A stretch of DNA of 5,851 nucleotides, taken from the NCBI GenBank assembly GCA_017861095.1, contig JAGFXI010000135.1, forward strand, positions 1-5,851, written 5' to 3'. The notes below the pieces were generated by a model. The model was given only the letters and a program-made list of their open reading frames with translations. It ran no database searches and had not been told where the DNA came from. The position numbers and the translations under genes were made by a program. This document shows, one piece after another, positions 1 through 5,586 of the stretch (the first letter of the stretch is position 1; the number at the start of each line of letters is the position of its first letter). This stretch comes from Deltaproteobacteria bacterium (GTDB lineage: Bacteria; Desulfobacterota; Syntrophobacteria; BM002).

Positions 1-43
1 GGGCTTGCTCCCATGACGCCCGCTGGGAGCCTTTCTCTCTCAT
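1..43 (-). CDS. Possible start of a gene leaving the left edge (partial)
   Basis: Low-confidence call. An ATG at 43-41 on the minus strand opens a frame that reads MREKGSQRASWEQA to the window edge with no stop. A purine-rich GGGAG lies 8 nt before the ATG, a reasonable Shine-Dalgarno spacing. A promoter-like element further upstream (122-150) points the same way. Only 14 codons are visible, so no family can be assigned. The competing reading is that this stretch is non-coding and the hairpin at 7-30 is a plus-strand terminator. Confidence 0.25.
   Translation of the reverse strand, partial: MREKGSQRASWEQA
7..41 (+). terminator. Candidate hairpin terminator at left edge
   Basis: A perfect 7-bp stem, GCTCCCA (7-13) with TGGGAGC (24-30), encloses a 10-nt loop. 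On the plus strand it is followed by the pyrimidine-rich CTTTCTCTCTC, which is only partly T. It could end a plus-strand gene lying to the left. The minus-strand side has no T-run. It overlaps the possible minus-strand gene start at 43, so both calls are unlikely to be right together. Confidence 0.35.
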
Positions 44-78
44 CCCGATCACTCCCGCCCACAGGAGAAGAGAGGCTC

Positions 79-108
79 ATAAGTCTCACGAAGCTTTGTG
101 AAACTTAT
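79..108. repeat. 30-bp interrupted inverted repeat
   Basis: The two 15-base halves are complementary at 13 positions, with one C/A mismatch (85/102) and one G/T pair (90/97), around a central AAGCTT. The outer arms are ATAAGT and ACTTAT. As RNA it forms a long hairpin on either strand. On the plus strand it is followed by TTCT, and on the minus strand by GAGCC, so it is at best a weak plus-strand terminator. It begins about 7 nt after the predicted transcription start of the minus-strand promoter at 122-150, so a leader hairpin or an operator is equally possible. Confidence 0.6.
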
Positions 109-121
109 TTCTAGGGCCGTC

Positions 122-150
122 ACTCTATTGGAAATGTTGACAGCTGTCAA
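122..150 (-). promoter_or_regulatory. Sigma-70-like promoter with palindromic operator, firing leftward
   Basis: On the minus strand a perfect TTGACA (150-145) is followed by 17 nt and TAGAGT (127-122), which matches four of six bases of TATAAT. The -35 box is half of a perfect 14-bp palindrome, TTGACAGCTGTCAA (137-150), the usual architecture of a dimeric repressor site placed over a promoter. Transcription would start near 115 and run off the left edge. The palindrome alone supplies the ideal -35, so the promoter match may be partly coincidental. The regulator cannot be identified. Confidence 0.45.
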
Positions 151-180
151 GGAGAAATTTCTGCCCGCAGGTGACGGCCT

Positions 181-579
181 TCAACAGGAGCTTACCTGGA
201 GGAGGATCTGCCGATTGCGCGGGCCGTCGAACTCGCAGAAGAAAATGCGCTGCCAGGTGCCGAGGAGTAATCGCCCCTTACTCAGGAGAACCGCCTCGGA
301 ACATCCCACCAGGGTTGCCTTGACATGAGCCGGCGAGTTCCCCTCTTGGTGCTTGTAGTCGGCCTCCCACGGAACGATGCGGTTGAGCATCATGAGGACA
401 TCAGCCTTGACCGCCGGATCGGCCCCCTCGTTGATGGTTATAGCTGCCGTGGTGTGAGGCACGTAGAGGATGACCCGCCCCTCGGAAATGCCTGTCCCCG
501 CAAGCTCCCGCTCCACCAGGGCGGTCACGTCCACCATCTCGGTGCGGGCCGAGGTCTTGAGGGAGATCGTCTTGATCAT
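181..579 (-). CDS. yjbQ: YjbQ/UPF0047 family protein
   Basis: This is a 132-residue protein, the usual length for the YjbQ (UPF0047) family of small soluble trimeric proteins. Family members are annotated as secondary thiamine-phosphate synthases because the E. coli and other homologues show weak activity of that kind; the true physiological role is unsettled. The sequence carries the family hallmarks in order: PHTTAAITINEGADP (41-55), KHQEGNSPAHVKA (76-88) and LGTWQRIFFCEFDGPRNR (106-123). His42, His77 and His85 belong to the conserved set expected at the pocket. The ATG at 579 is preceded by GAGG 7 nt upstream (587-590). It lies 77 bp downstream of the unassigned 410-residue gene on the same strand, so the two may be co-transcribed. 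The product ends shortly after the DGPR motif, as is normal, so it appears complete. Confidence 0.93.
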   Translation of the reverse strand: MIKTISLKTSARTEMVDVTALVERELAGTGISEGRVILYVPHTTAAITINEGADPAVKADVLMMLNRIVPWEADYKHQEGNSPAHVKATLVGCSEAVLLSKGRLLLGTWQRIFFCEFDGPRNRQILLQVSSC

Positions 580-656
580 TGCTGCACCTCAAGGAAGGGT
601 TTCACCTGCATACCTGTCGATGGTGAGCTCAGGTCGAGGAGTTTGCCAGCATCCTG

Positions 657-1889
657 CTAACGCCCGGGAATGATCAACCCCGACTCGGTCGTGTGTTCTT
701 CGGCCGTCTCGGCGTCCTTGCCCTCCTGCTCTCCCAGCGCCTCACCCAGGGCACGCTTGATCAGCCCGAGGACGAAGGTGTTCTCCGTGAGCCGCCCGAC
801 CTCGCGCTCCAAGTCAATCGCGGCGGCGAACGCCCGTTTCGCCTCCGGAACCCGCTCTTCCTGCCAGAAGAGGAGCGCCGCCTCCTCGAGGAGCCGGCGG
901 TAATTCTGGCGAAGAGCCGGGGTGAAGATTTCTCCAGCTCCTTCGCGCATCAACTGGTCAACCCGTTCGAACTGAGAGGCGTGGGAAAGGACGAGTCGGC
1001 TTTCGCCAAGCCCCTGGAACCTCTCAACCAGCGGCAGTGCCGCCTCCCGGGGGAGTTGCCAGGACGAGAGCGGTGGGAGATCGAGAAGGCTCTCCGAGGC
1101 CCGGAGCAGGATCGGGTCCGCCGCGATCTCCTCACGATTCAGAGATTCATAGATCTGTGCCCGGCTGGGCGGCGTGGTCACCCACGAGGCGAGATAGCGG
1201 CGCACCACCTCGTACTCCTGCGGCAGAGGCTGGTTCTGTGCCTGGTGGATCTCGGCACACTCGTTCAGCAGGAAGACGGCGTGGGGGAGTGGAATGGGCC
1301 GGAGGCCCTTGGATTCATGGCCTGTCAACTCCGCAACGAGAGCTCGGACACCTTTGCGAGTAGTCTCGCTCACCTGGAGATCCCGAAATCCTACCGCCGG
1401 ATTCACTACCGCCATGGCGAGAAGATACGCAGCCCCGCTTTCGGGCACGACAACAATCAGGCCCCGATCCCCGTTACCCTCCGGCCAGCCCGCCCAGGCC
1501 TCGGCCTGCCGGTCCGCCGGTCGCGGCACGAGCACCCGGGGCGCCGCCTCCCCCTGCTCCCGCTCCGGAGACAAACCATGCCGTCCCAACCGGTAGAGGG
1601 CCGTCTTGATCGCTCGCCTGAAAGGTTTCGCGGCCGGGACCTCCTGCAAGGCCTGAACAGCCTTAAGCGCCACCGGTGTAGTCATGGAGCCAAGGGCGTC
1701 AACGAAGGCGAGACCCACGCGGGGAGATCGCTCGAGCACCGTCTTTACGGTGCCGAGAAACTGGTTCAAGCTCTCCCCCGCAGGGTCCTGGACCGCGATG
1801 CGGTCCAGGAGCATCTGAATCTGGGCCCGTTCTTCCGGGGAAAGAGACAATCTCTGGGCGGTTTTCTTTGACTGTTTCTGCTTTGTCAT
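657..1889 (-). CDS. Unassigned 410-residue helical protein
   Basis: I do not recognise this protein. It has a lysine-rich start (MTKQKQSKKT) and no signal peptide or convincing membrane span, so it is probably cytosolic. Residues 20-105 look like paired amphipathic helices of HEAT or similar type, ending in an Arg-rich stretch (RRAIKTALYRLGRHG, 91-105). After a Pro/Arg-rich linker (110-140), residues 143-175 form the most beta-like segment (LIVVVPESGAAYLLAMAVV). The rest is helical; residues 330-385 resemble a TPR-like helical pair. The tail (388-405) is acidic. No cysteine motif, Walker motif or catalytic signature is visible. The ATG at 1889 has a weak AGGGTG-type site just upstream. A nearly full-length open frame runs antisense, but it has shadow-like composition and I do not call it. 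The gene precedes yjbQ and is divergent from the small XRE-like gene at 2127. Confidence 0.75.
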   Translation of the reverse strand: MTKQKQSKKTAQRLSLSPEERAQIQMLLDRIAVQDPAGESLNQFLGTVKTVLERSPRVGLAFVDALGSMTTPVALKAVQALQEVPAAKPFRRAIKTALYRLGRHGLSPEREQGEAAPRVLVPRPADRQAEAWAGWPEGNGDRGLIVVVPESGAAYLLAMAVVNPAVGFRDLQVSETTRKGVRALVAELTGHESKGLRPIPLPHAVFLLNECAEIHQAQNQPLPQEYEVVRRYLASWVTTPPSRAQIYESLNREEIAADPILLRASESLLDLPPLSSWQLPREAALPLVERFQGLGESRLVLSHASQFERVDQLMREGAGEIFTPALRQNYRRLLEEAALLFWQEERVPEAKRAFAAAIDLEREVGRLTENTFVLGLIKRALGEALGEQEGKDAETAEEHTTESGLIIPGR

Positions 1890-2014
1890 AACACCCTAGT
1901 ACTCTGCCCTGAAGTCCTGCTGGCCGCCCTCCCTCGAATCTCCGAGCTCACCTTGTGGGAATTGAGGCCGCCAACACCCTACCGGATGGGAACGAGCCAA
2001 GTCAACTGAAAACC

Positions 2015-2043
2015 TTGCACTCGCCCCGCTCTTCGTGTACTCT
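2015..2043 (+). promoter_or_regulatory. Weak candidate promoter for the 58-residue gene
   Basis: TTGCAC (2015-2020), a 17-nt spacer and TACTCT (2038-2043) lie 84 bp upstream of the ATG at 2127. Each box matches only three of six consensus bases. Spacing and orientation are the main support. This is the best element I found for this gene in the 237-bp divergent intergenic region (1890-2126). I saw no convincing promoter there for the minus-strand gene at 1889. Confidence 0.25.
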
Positions 2044-2126
2044 GTTTTCTGCCCGTCCCGTTGACCCTTTCGGTATCCAGAAACGACGGAACAACAGGGT
2101 GGAAGGAAAGCCAAGGAGGCCCTCCC

Positions 2127-2303
2127 ATGACTCCGGACGAAAAACGTGCACTGAAGGAAAAACTCGCCGCCAAGAATATCGATCTGGCGAAGGCTGGCGA
2201 ACAGTTGAAGGTTCCCGCTGCAATGCTCTCCCTTTATCTCGTCGAGGACTCGAACCCCATCCCGAAGAGAATCGTGGACGGCCTCACCAAGATGGTGCAA
2301 TGA
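2127..2303 (+). CDS. 58-residue XRE-like helix-turn-helix protein
   Basis: The start is fixed by a strong ribosome-binding site, AAGGAGG (2113-2119), 7 nt before the ATG at 2127; the frame is open further upstream but lacks such a site. The protein is a helical minimal domain with no Cys and no His. Residues 5-17 form a charged helix. LAKAGEQLKV (20-29) then VPAAMLSLYL (29-38) give the helix-turn-helix spacing seen in lambda-repressor/XRE proteins. P44/P46 and the helix IVDGLTKMV (49-57) match the Pro-containing loop and final helix of that fold. DNA binding is inferred from this pattern only. At 58 residues it would be a bare domain without a sensor. It is divergent from the unassigned gene at 1889 and convergent with the selenoprotein gene, with a hairpin terminator 27 bp after its stop. 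A non-DNA-binding helical miniprotein is the alternative. Confidence 0.7.
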   Translation: MTPDEKRALKEKLAAKNIDLAKAGEQLKVPAAMLSLYLVEDSNPIPKRIVDGLTKMVQ

Positions 2304-2330
2304 TCGCCGCCGTCGCCGGGGCCGAAACAA

Positions 2331-2363
2331 AAGCCCCCGGCCAGCAGCGCCAGCCAGGGGCTT
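2331..2363. terminator. Shared hairpin terminator between convergent genes
   Basis: AAGCCCC (2331-2337) pairs with GGGGCTT (2357-2363). After one mismatch, GGC (2339-2341) pairs with GCC (2353-2355), giving a stem of ten pairs with an 11-nt loop. On the minus strand the stem runs into CTTTTGTTT, a good U-tract, so it mainly ends the selenoprotein transcript 26 nt after that gene's stop. On the plus strand it is followed by GCTTATCT, which is weaker but could also serve the 58-residue gene. Confidence 0.75.
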
Positions 2364-2388
2364 GCTTATCTCCTCAGTCTCCGTGTGA

Positions 2389-3621
2389 CTACTCCTCCTC
2401 TCCGTGTTCCTTCGGCTCCACGCCTTCTATCACCAGAGAGTCCGCAACCAGCTCCCAGAGGTATTTCACCTCCACGTGCATCATGCCGTACTCCTTGCGG
2501 AGGCTCTTCATGATCTGATCACGGCAGTTGTGGCACGGAGCGACGAGGAGTTCGGCGCCCGTCTCCTCGATCTGTTTCGCCTTGACCCGGCCGTAGTAGA
2601 TACGCTCCTCGGCGTAGGGCATGGCCCAGGCGCCGCCCCCGGCCCCACAGCAAAAGTTGTTGGCCCTGTTGGGGTACATGTCGACGAAATTTTCTACGCA
2701 CTGCTGAGTGATCCAGCGCGGCTCCTCGTAGTAACCGTGACCGAAGGCGCGCTCGCTCTTCCGCGCGTAGTTGCAGGGGTCGTGGTAGGTGGTGAGCTGG
2801 GGATGCCGGGTCTTGTCCAGCTTAACCCGCCCCGTCTCGATGTATTCCTTGAGCAGGTCGAAAATGCTCAGGAACTTGACGCCCTCGTCCTTGAACCAGT
2901 TTTGCAGACCAAGCCTGGTCGCATAGTAGGCGTGGCCTCACTCAGGCAAGAGGAGATAATCGCATTCAAGCTTCTTGTAGTTCTCCACGATCCGGCGGAC
3001 GACCTCTTTCATCGACTCATCGTCGCCGGTGAAGAGTCCCCAGTTGACCCCCTCCCAGTTCTCCGAGGTTGTGGTCCATGACTCCTTGGCGGCGTAGAAG
3101 ATTCGCCACCAGAAAAACATGTCCTCGGGCTCGGCAAAAGGCTCCTTGGAGTTGATCGTCACGAGGATCCTAGCGCCCTTCTGGTCAATAGGCACCGTGA
3201 ATCCCGGGAGCTCCTCCGCCAGCTCGTTTCCCAAGTCCTCCAGGAGAGCGAGGAAATCCTCCTTGGGGATACCCACGTTGTTTCCGGTCTTGAGGCAGGT
3301 CATGACGCCCTTGTGCATGACCCCGGGGACCTTGCCCCGCTCTCGCAGGGTGCGAGCCGACCGCATCATCTTCATGAGATCGATGTTCATCGGGCAAGCG
3401 TGCTCGCAACGACCACACAGGGTACAGATCCAGGGGAACCGGGAATCAACAAGCTCCTGGTCCAATCCCAAGAGGGCCATGCGCACCGCCTTGCGCATGT
3501 CCAGCCCGTCCACCCCGGTGACCGGACAGCCGCCGGCACAGGTGCCGCAGGTAAGGCACAGGTCCGGATACTGACCGGCTAACCTCCGCTTCTCACGTTG
3601 ACTGAGTACCAATGGTTCCAT
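2389..3621 (-). CDS. HdrD/DsrK-like Fe-S oxidoreductase, selenoprotein (UGA = Sec at residue 228)
   Basis: The gene encodes a 410-residue cytosolic-type Fe-S electron-transfer subunit, related to HdrD, DsrK and GlpC, that probably moves electrons between a quinone, thiol or ferredoxin-type partner and a redox enzyme. Residues 22-33 (CLTCGTCAGGCP) and 66-77 (CTLCGRCEHACP) bind two [4Fe-4S] clusters. The CCG domain uses C283 (HDPC), C324-C325 (CCGAGGG) and C363/C366 (CHNC), a CX40CCX37CxxC pattern. One TGA (2938-2940) interrupts the frame. Every codon after it to the stop at 2389 is open and fits the family. The TGA stands in PE-X-GHAYYATR, where DsrK/HdrD-type proteins have Cys, so I read residue 228 as selenocysteine. 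A SECIS-like hairpin follows. The ATG at 3621 is preferred, with GGGGGAG 10 nt upstream; an in-frame TTG at 3642 lies before that site. A nonsense mutation or sequencing error is the alternative. No partner subunit is adjacent, so the exact pathway is unknown. Confidence 0.9.
2903..2923 (-). promoter_or_regulatory. Bacterial SECIS-like hairpin after the in-frame UGA
   Basis: In the mRNA, GACCA (2920-2916) pairs perfectly with UGGUC (2911-2907) around a GGCU apical loop (2915-2912). UGC (2923-2921) pairs with GCA (2905-2903), leaving U2906 bulged. Eight pairs result, with the loop starting 22 nt after the UGA. Bacterial SECIS elements bind SelB through a small apical loop with G at its first positions, usually about 16-37 nt from the UGA. 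E. coli fdhF has a GGUC loop and a bulged U, although there the bulge is on the 5' arm. The hairpin lies inside the coding sequence, as bacterial SECIS elements do. Confidence 0.75.
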
Positions 3622-3728
3622 AGCCCAAGCGCTCCCCCTCAAATGAAAAAGTAAGCATTACCGCGATTGATTTGCGACTGGTTGTGAATGTTGCAGGGCT
3701 TTGGGTGCATGAGAATTGACGGCCCAAG

Positions 3729-3758
3729 ATTAACACAATCACCGCCGAAAGCAAGCAA
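3729..3758 (-). promoter_or_regulatory. Weak candidate promoter for the selenoprotein gene
   Basis: On the minus strand TTGCTT (3758-3753), an 18-nt spacer and GTTAAT (3734-3729, four of six bases of TATAAT) would start transcription near 3722. That leaves a leader of about 100 nt before the ATG at 3621. The 170-bp gap between tupC and this gene (3622-3791) has room for its own promoter. I found no strong terminator after tupC, so read-through from the tungstate operon remains possible. Confidence 0.25.
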
Positions 3759-3791
3759 CTTCTCTCGTAAGATGGTTCACGTAGGAAAAAC

Positions 3792-4799
3792 TCAGATCAG
3801 CTCGATCGCTTCCGGCGGGACGGTGACCCAAACGACCTCTCCTACGGCGGGAGACAGGGCCTTGAACTCCTGGGTGGGGAGCAGAACGGTCAGAGGAATT
3901 CCAACATCAACGAGTGCCCGCACCCGAGCCCCCTCGTCGGCAAGCTGCACCAGCCTCCCCTGGAGGCTAGTGTCCGTGGCCCTCTCGGTCCTGGTGCGGC
4001 TTATCCTGAGGGAACCTGCATCAAAGGCGACGCGGACCGGACCGACAATTTCCGCCCTCACCTTCACCGGCAGGCTGCTCTGGACCAAACAGTATCGATC
4101 GCCGTTGGCACCGACTTCGATGCGGCCGCTAAAAATGTTCTCGTACGTTGACCGCGCCAGCTTTCCCTCGAAAAGAAACAATGTTTCTTCCGCGAGGCGC
4201 GAAGCCTGGACCATGTTGTGGGTGGTGAAGACCACCGAGATCCCCTTACGCCCCCTAATCTCCCCGATGATCCGCTCGATGGCGATCTGATTCTCCACAT
4301 CCACGCTGGCCGTGGGTTCGTCGAAGAGGATCACCTCCGGAGAGCAGGCCAGGGCTCGCGCGATGGCCACTCGCTGGGTCTCGCCGCCCGAGAGGGTGTG
4401 ACCTTTCGCCTCCTTGAACTCCCTCATCCCCACCAGATGCAGGAGCTCCTCCACAACCTTCTCTCGCTCCGGCTTCGGTGCATTGCGGACCTTCAGAGGA
4501 AACTCCACGTTCCGACCGACTGTGGTGCTGAACATGATGGGGTGCTGCTGCACGAGTACCACCCTGCGACGGTGCTGAATCAGGCCGTTGCCACGGAAAT
4601 CCACCCTCTGTTCCATGAACCGAACCTCACCCGAGGTGGGAGGCGAGAGAAAGGCGAGGACCTCGAGGAGCGTAGTCTTGCCGGCGCCATTGGGACCGAG
4701 GAGGGCGATGATCCTCCCCTGCTCGAGGGAGAGGGCCGGCAGGTCGAGGACGGTACGCCGGCCGTAGACCTTCTTGAGGTTTATGAGTTCGTAGAGCAT
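3792..4799 (-). CDS. tupC: Tungstate ABC transporter ATP-binding protein TupC
   Basis: This is a 335-residue cytoplasmic ATPase that powers import through TupB. ABC landmarks are all present in order: Walker A GPNGAGKTT (35-43), Q-loop VQQHP (83-87), signature LSGGETQR (136-143), Walker B VILFDEP (156-162), D-loop SVD (165-167) and switch His194 in TTHN. Residues from about 265 to 335 form a TOBE/MOP-like domain, which in molybdate and tungstate importers can bind the oxyanion and feed back on transport. The ATG at 4799 lies 4 bp after the tupB stop, so translational coupling is likely. The specificity call rests on gene order with TupB and the recognisable TupA tail. By itself this subunit could equally be a molybdate (ModC/WtpC) ATPase. 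Confidence 0.9.
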   Translation of the reverse strand: MLYELINLKKVYGRRTVLDLPALSLEQGRIIALLGPNGAGKTTLLEVLAFLSPPTSGEVRFMEQRVDFRGNGLIQHRRRVVLVQQHPIMFSTTVGRNVEFPLKVRNAPKPEREKVVEELLHLVGMREFKEAKGHTLSGGETQRVAIARALACSPEVILFDEPTASVDVENQIAIERIIGEIRGRKGISVVFTTHNMVQASRLAEETLFLFEGKLARSTYENIFSGRIEVGANGDRYCLVQSSLPVKVRAEIVGPVRVAFDAGSLRISRTRTERATDTSLQGRLVQLADEGARVRALVDVGIPLTVLLPTQEFKALSPAVGEVVWVTVPPEAIELI

Positions 4800-4803
4800 G
4801 GGG

Positions 4804-5499
4804 TCAGATCCTGGCTCTCCCCTGAACCCGGTGGAAAATCATGTTCACCCCGAAGCTCACGGCGAGGAGTACGATCCCGAGAGCAACGCTCAAAACGAAC
4901 TCCCCCTTGTCGTACTCGAGGGCCATGGCGGTGGTCATGGTCCGGGTGAACCCCTTGGCATTGCCGCCAAGCATCATGGCCACGCCCACCTCGGCGATCA
5001 CCCTGCCGAAGGCGGCGATGACCGCTGCGACAATGCCGAAGCGCGCCTCCCGGAAGATGACGAGTGCCGTCTGTAGCCCTCCCGCCCCCAGGGTCATGGC
5101 CGTTTTCCGGTACCGATCGTCGATCCTGCTGATGGCGGAGATGGTAAACACGGTGACGACGGGAAGGATGAGGATCACCTGGCCGATAACCATGGCCCTT
5201 TGGGTGTAGAGCAAGTCGAGCGCTCCCAGGATCCCCCGTCTCGAAATGAAGGCGTATACGAAAAGCCCGACGACGACGGTCGGCAATGCGAGCAGCGTGT
5301 TCAAAACAGTGATGACCATGCGCTTGCCGCGGAGGTCCCGGAAGAAGATGAAAAACCCGGTGGGTATCCCAACGATACTGGCAATAAGCGTCGAAAAGAA
5401 GCTTACCTTCAAGGACACCCAAACGATGTTTACTAGCTCTGGGTCCAGTGACCAGATGAGCAAGCATGCCGAAAGTAAACTGTCAAAGAGAAAAGCCAT
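4804..5499 (-). CDS. tupB: Tungstate ABC transporter permease TupB
   Basis: This 231-residue inner-membrane protein forms the homodimeric channel of the tungstate importer. Hydrophobic segments lie at about 33-53, 61-84, 102-123, 150-177 and 201-223, and the first residues (1-30) are also apolar. The cytoplasmic coupling loop that contacts TupC is visible as MTLGAGGLQTALVIFREAR (135-153), the LGAG...EAR form of the EAA motif. Other family-type stretches are PTVVVGLFVY (73-82) and GRVIAEVGVAMMLGGN (165-180). SLDPELVNIVWVSLK (17-31) before the first long span fits a TupB N-terminus and supports the ATG at 5499, although the ribosome-binding site there (AAGAACG) is weak. It is followed immediately by tupC and lies 87 bp after tupA. 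Size and motifs fit TupB better than the otherwise similar ModB. Confidence 0.9.
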   Translation of the reverse strand: MAFLFDSLLSACLLIWSLDPELVNIVWVSLKVSFFSTLIASIVGIPTGFFIFFRDLRGKRMVITVLNTLLALPTVVVGLFVYAFISRRGILGALDLLYTQRAMVIGQVILILPVVTVFTISAISRIDDRYRKTAMTLGAGGLQTALVIFREARFGIVAAVIAAFGRVIAEVGVAMMLGGNAKGFTRTMTTAMALEYDKGEFVLSVALGIVLLAVSFGVNMIFHRVQGRARI

Positions 5500-5586
5500 C
5501 GTTCTTGGTCAGTTGTCCGTAATTACCTGGTAGCAGGCGTCCGAGAATCGCCAGTCCCGTAGGAGGGAGTTCCACTCGCGACTTCC

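Noticed and set aside
693..1871. A 392-codon open frame antisense to the 410-residue gene
   Set aside because: Its translation is rich in Arg, Gly, Pro and Leu without helix periodicity or a recognisable motif, as expected for the complement of a GC-rich gene. The minus-strand frame has coherent helices and a better start.
1890..1981. A 9-bp direct repeat, AACACCCTA, at 1890-1898 and 1973-1981
   Set aside because: Two short copies 83 bp apart, with no further copies seen and no clear placement relative to a promoter. This is compatible with chance.
2404..3081. A 225-codon plus-strand frame spanning the TGA region of the Fe-S gene
   Set aside because: It is the complement of a frame with clear Fe-S and CCG motifs on the minus strand. 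Its existence does not argue that the Fe-S gene is broken.
2389..3621. Reading the Fe-S gene as a pseudogene or as two separate genes
   Set aside because: A single TGA at a Cys-expected position, no other lesion, intact cluster motifs on both sides, and a SECIS-like hairpin at the right distance favour selenocysteine. The second piece would also lack a sensible start, since conserved residues precede its first ATG at 2679.
3776..3800. A possible terminator at the tupC end (GATC-GAGCT-GATC followed by TGAGTTTTT on the minus strand)
   Set aside because: The stem is only 4 bp and overlaps the coding end. The T-run is suggestive, but the hairpin is too weak to call.
4218..4949. A 243-codon plus-strand frame across the tupC-tupB junction
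   Set aside because: It runs antisense to two well-identified transporter genes and shows no domain of its own.
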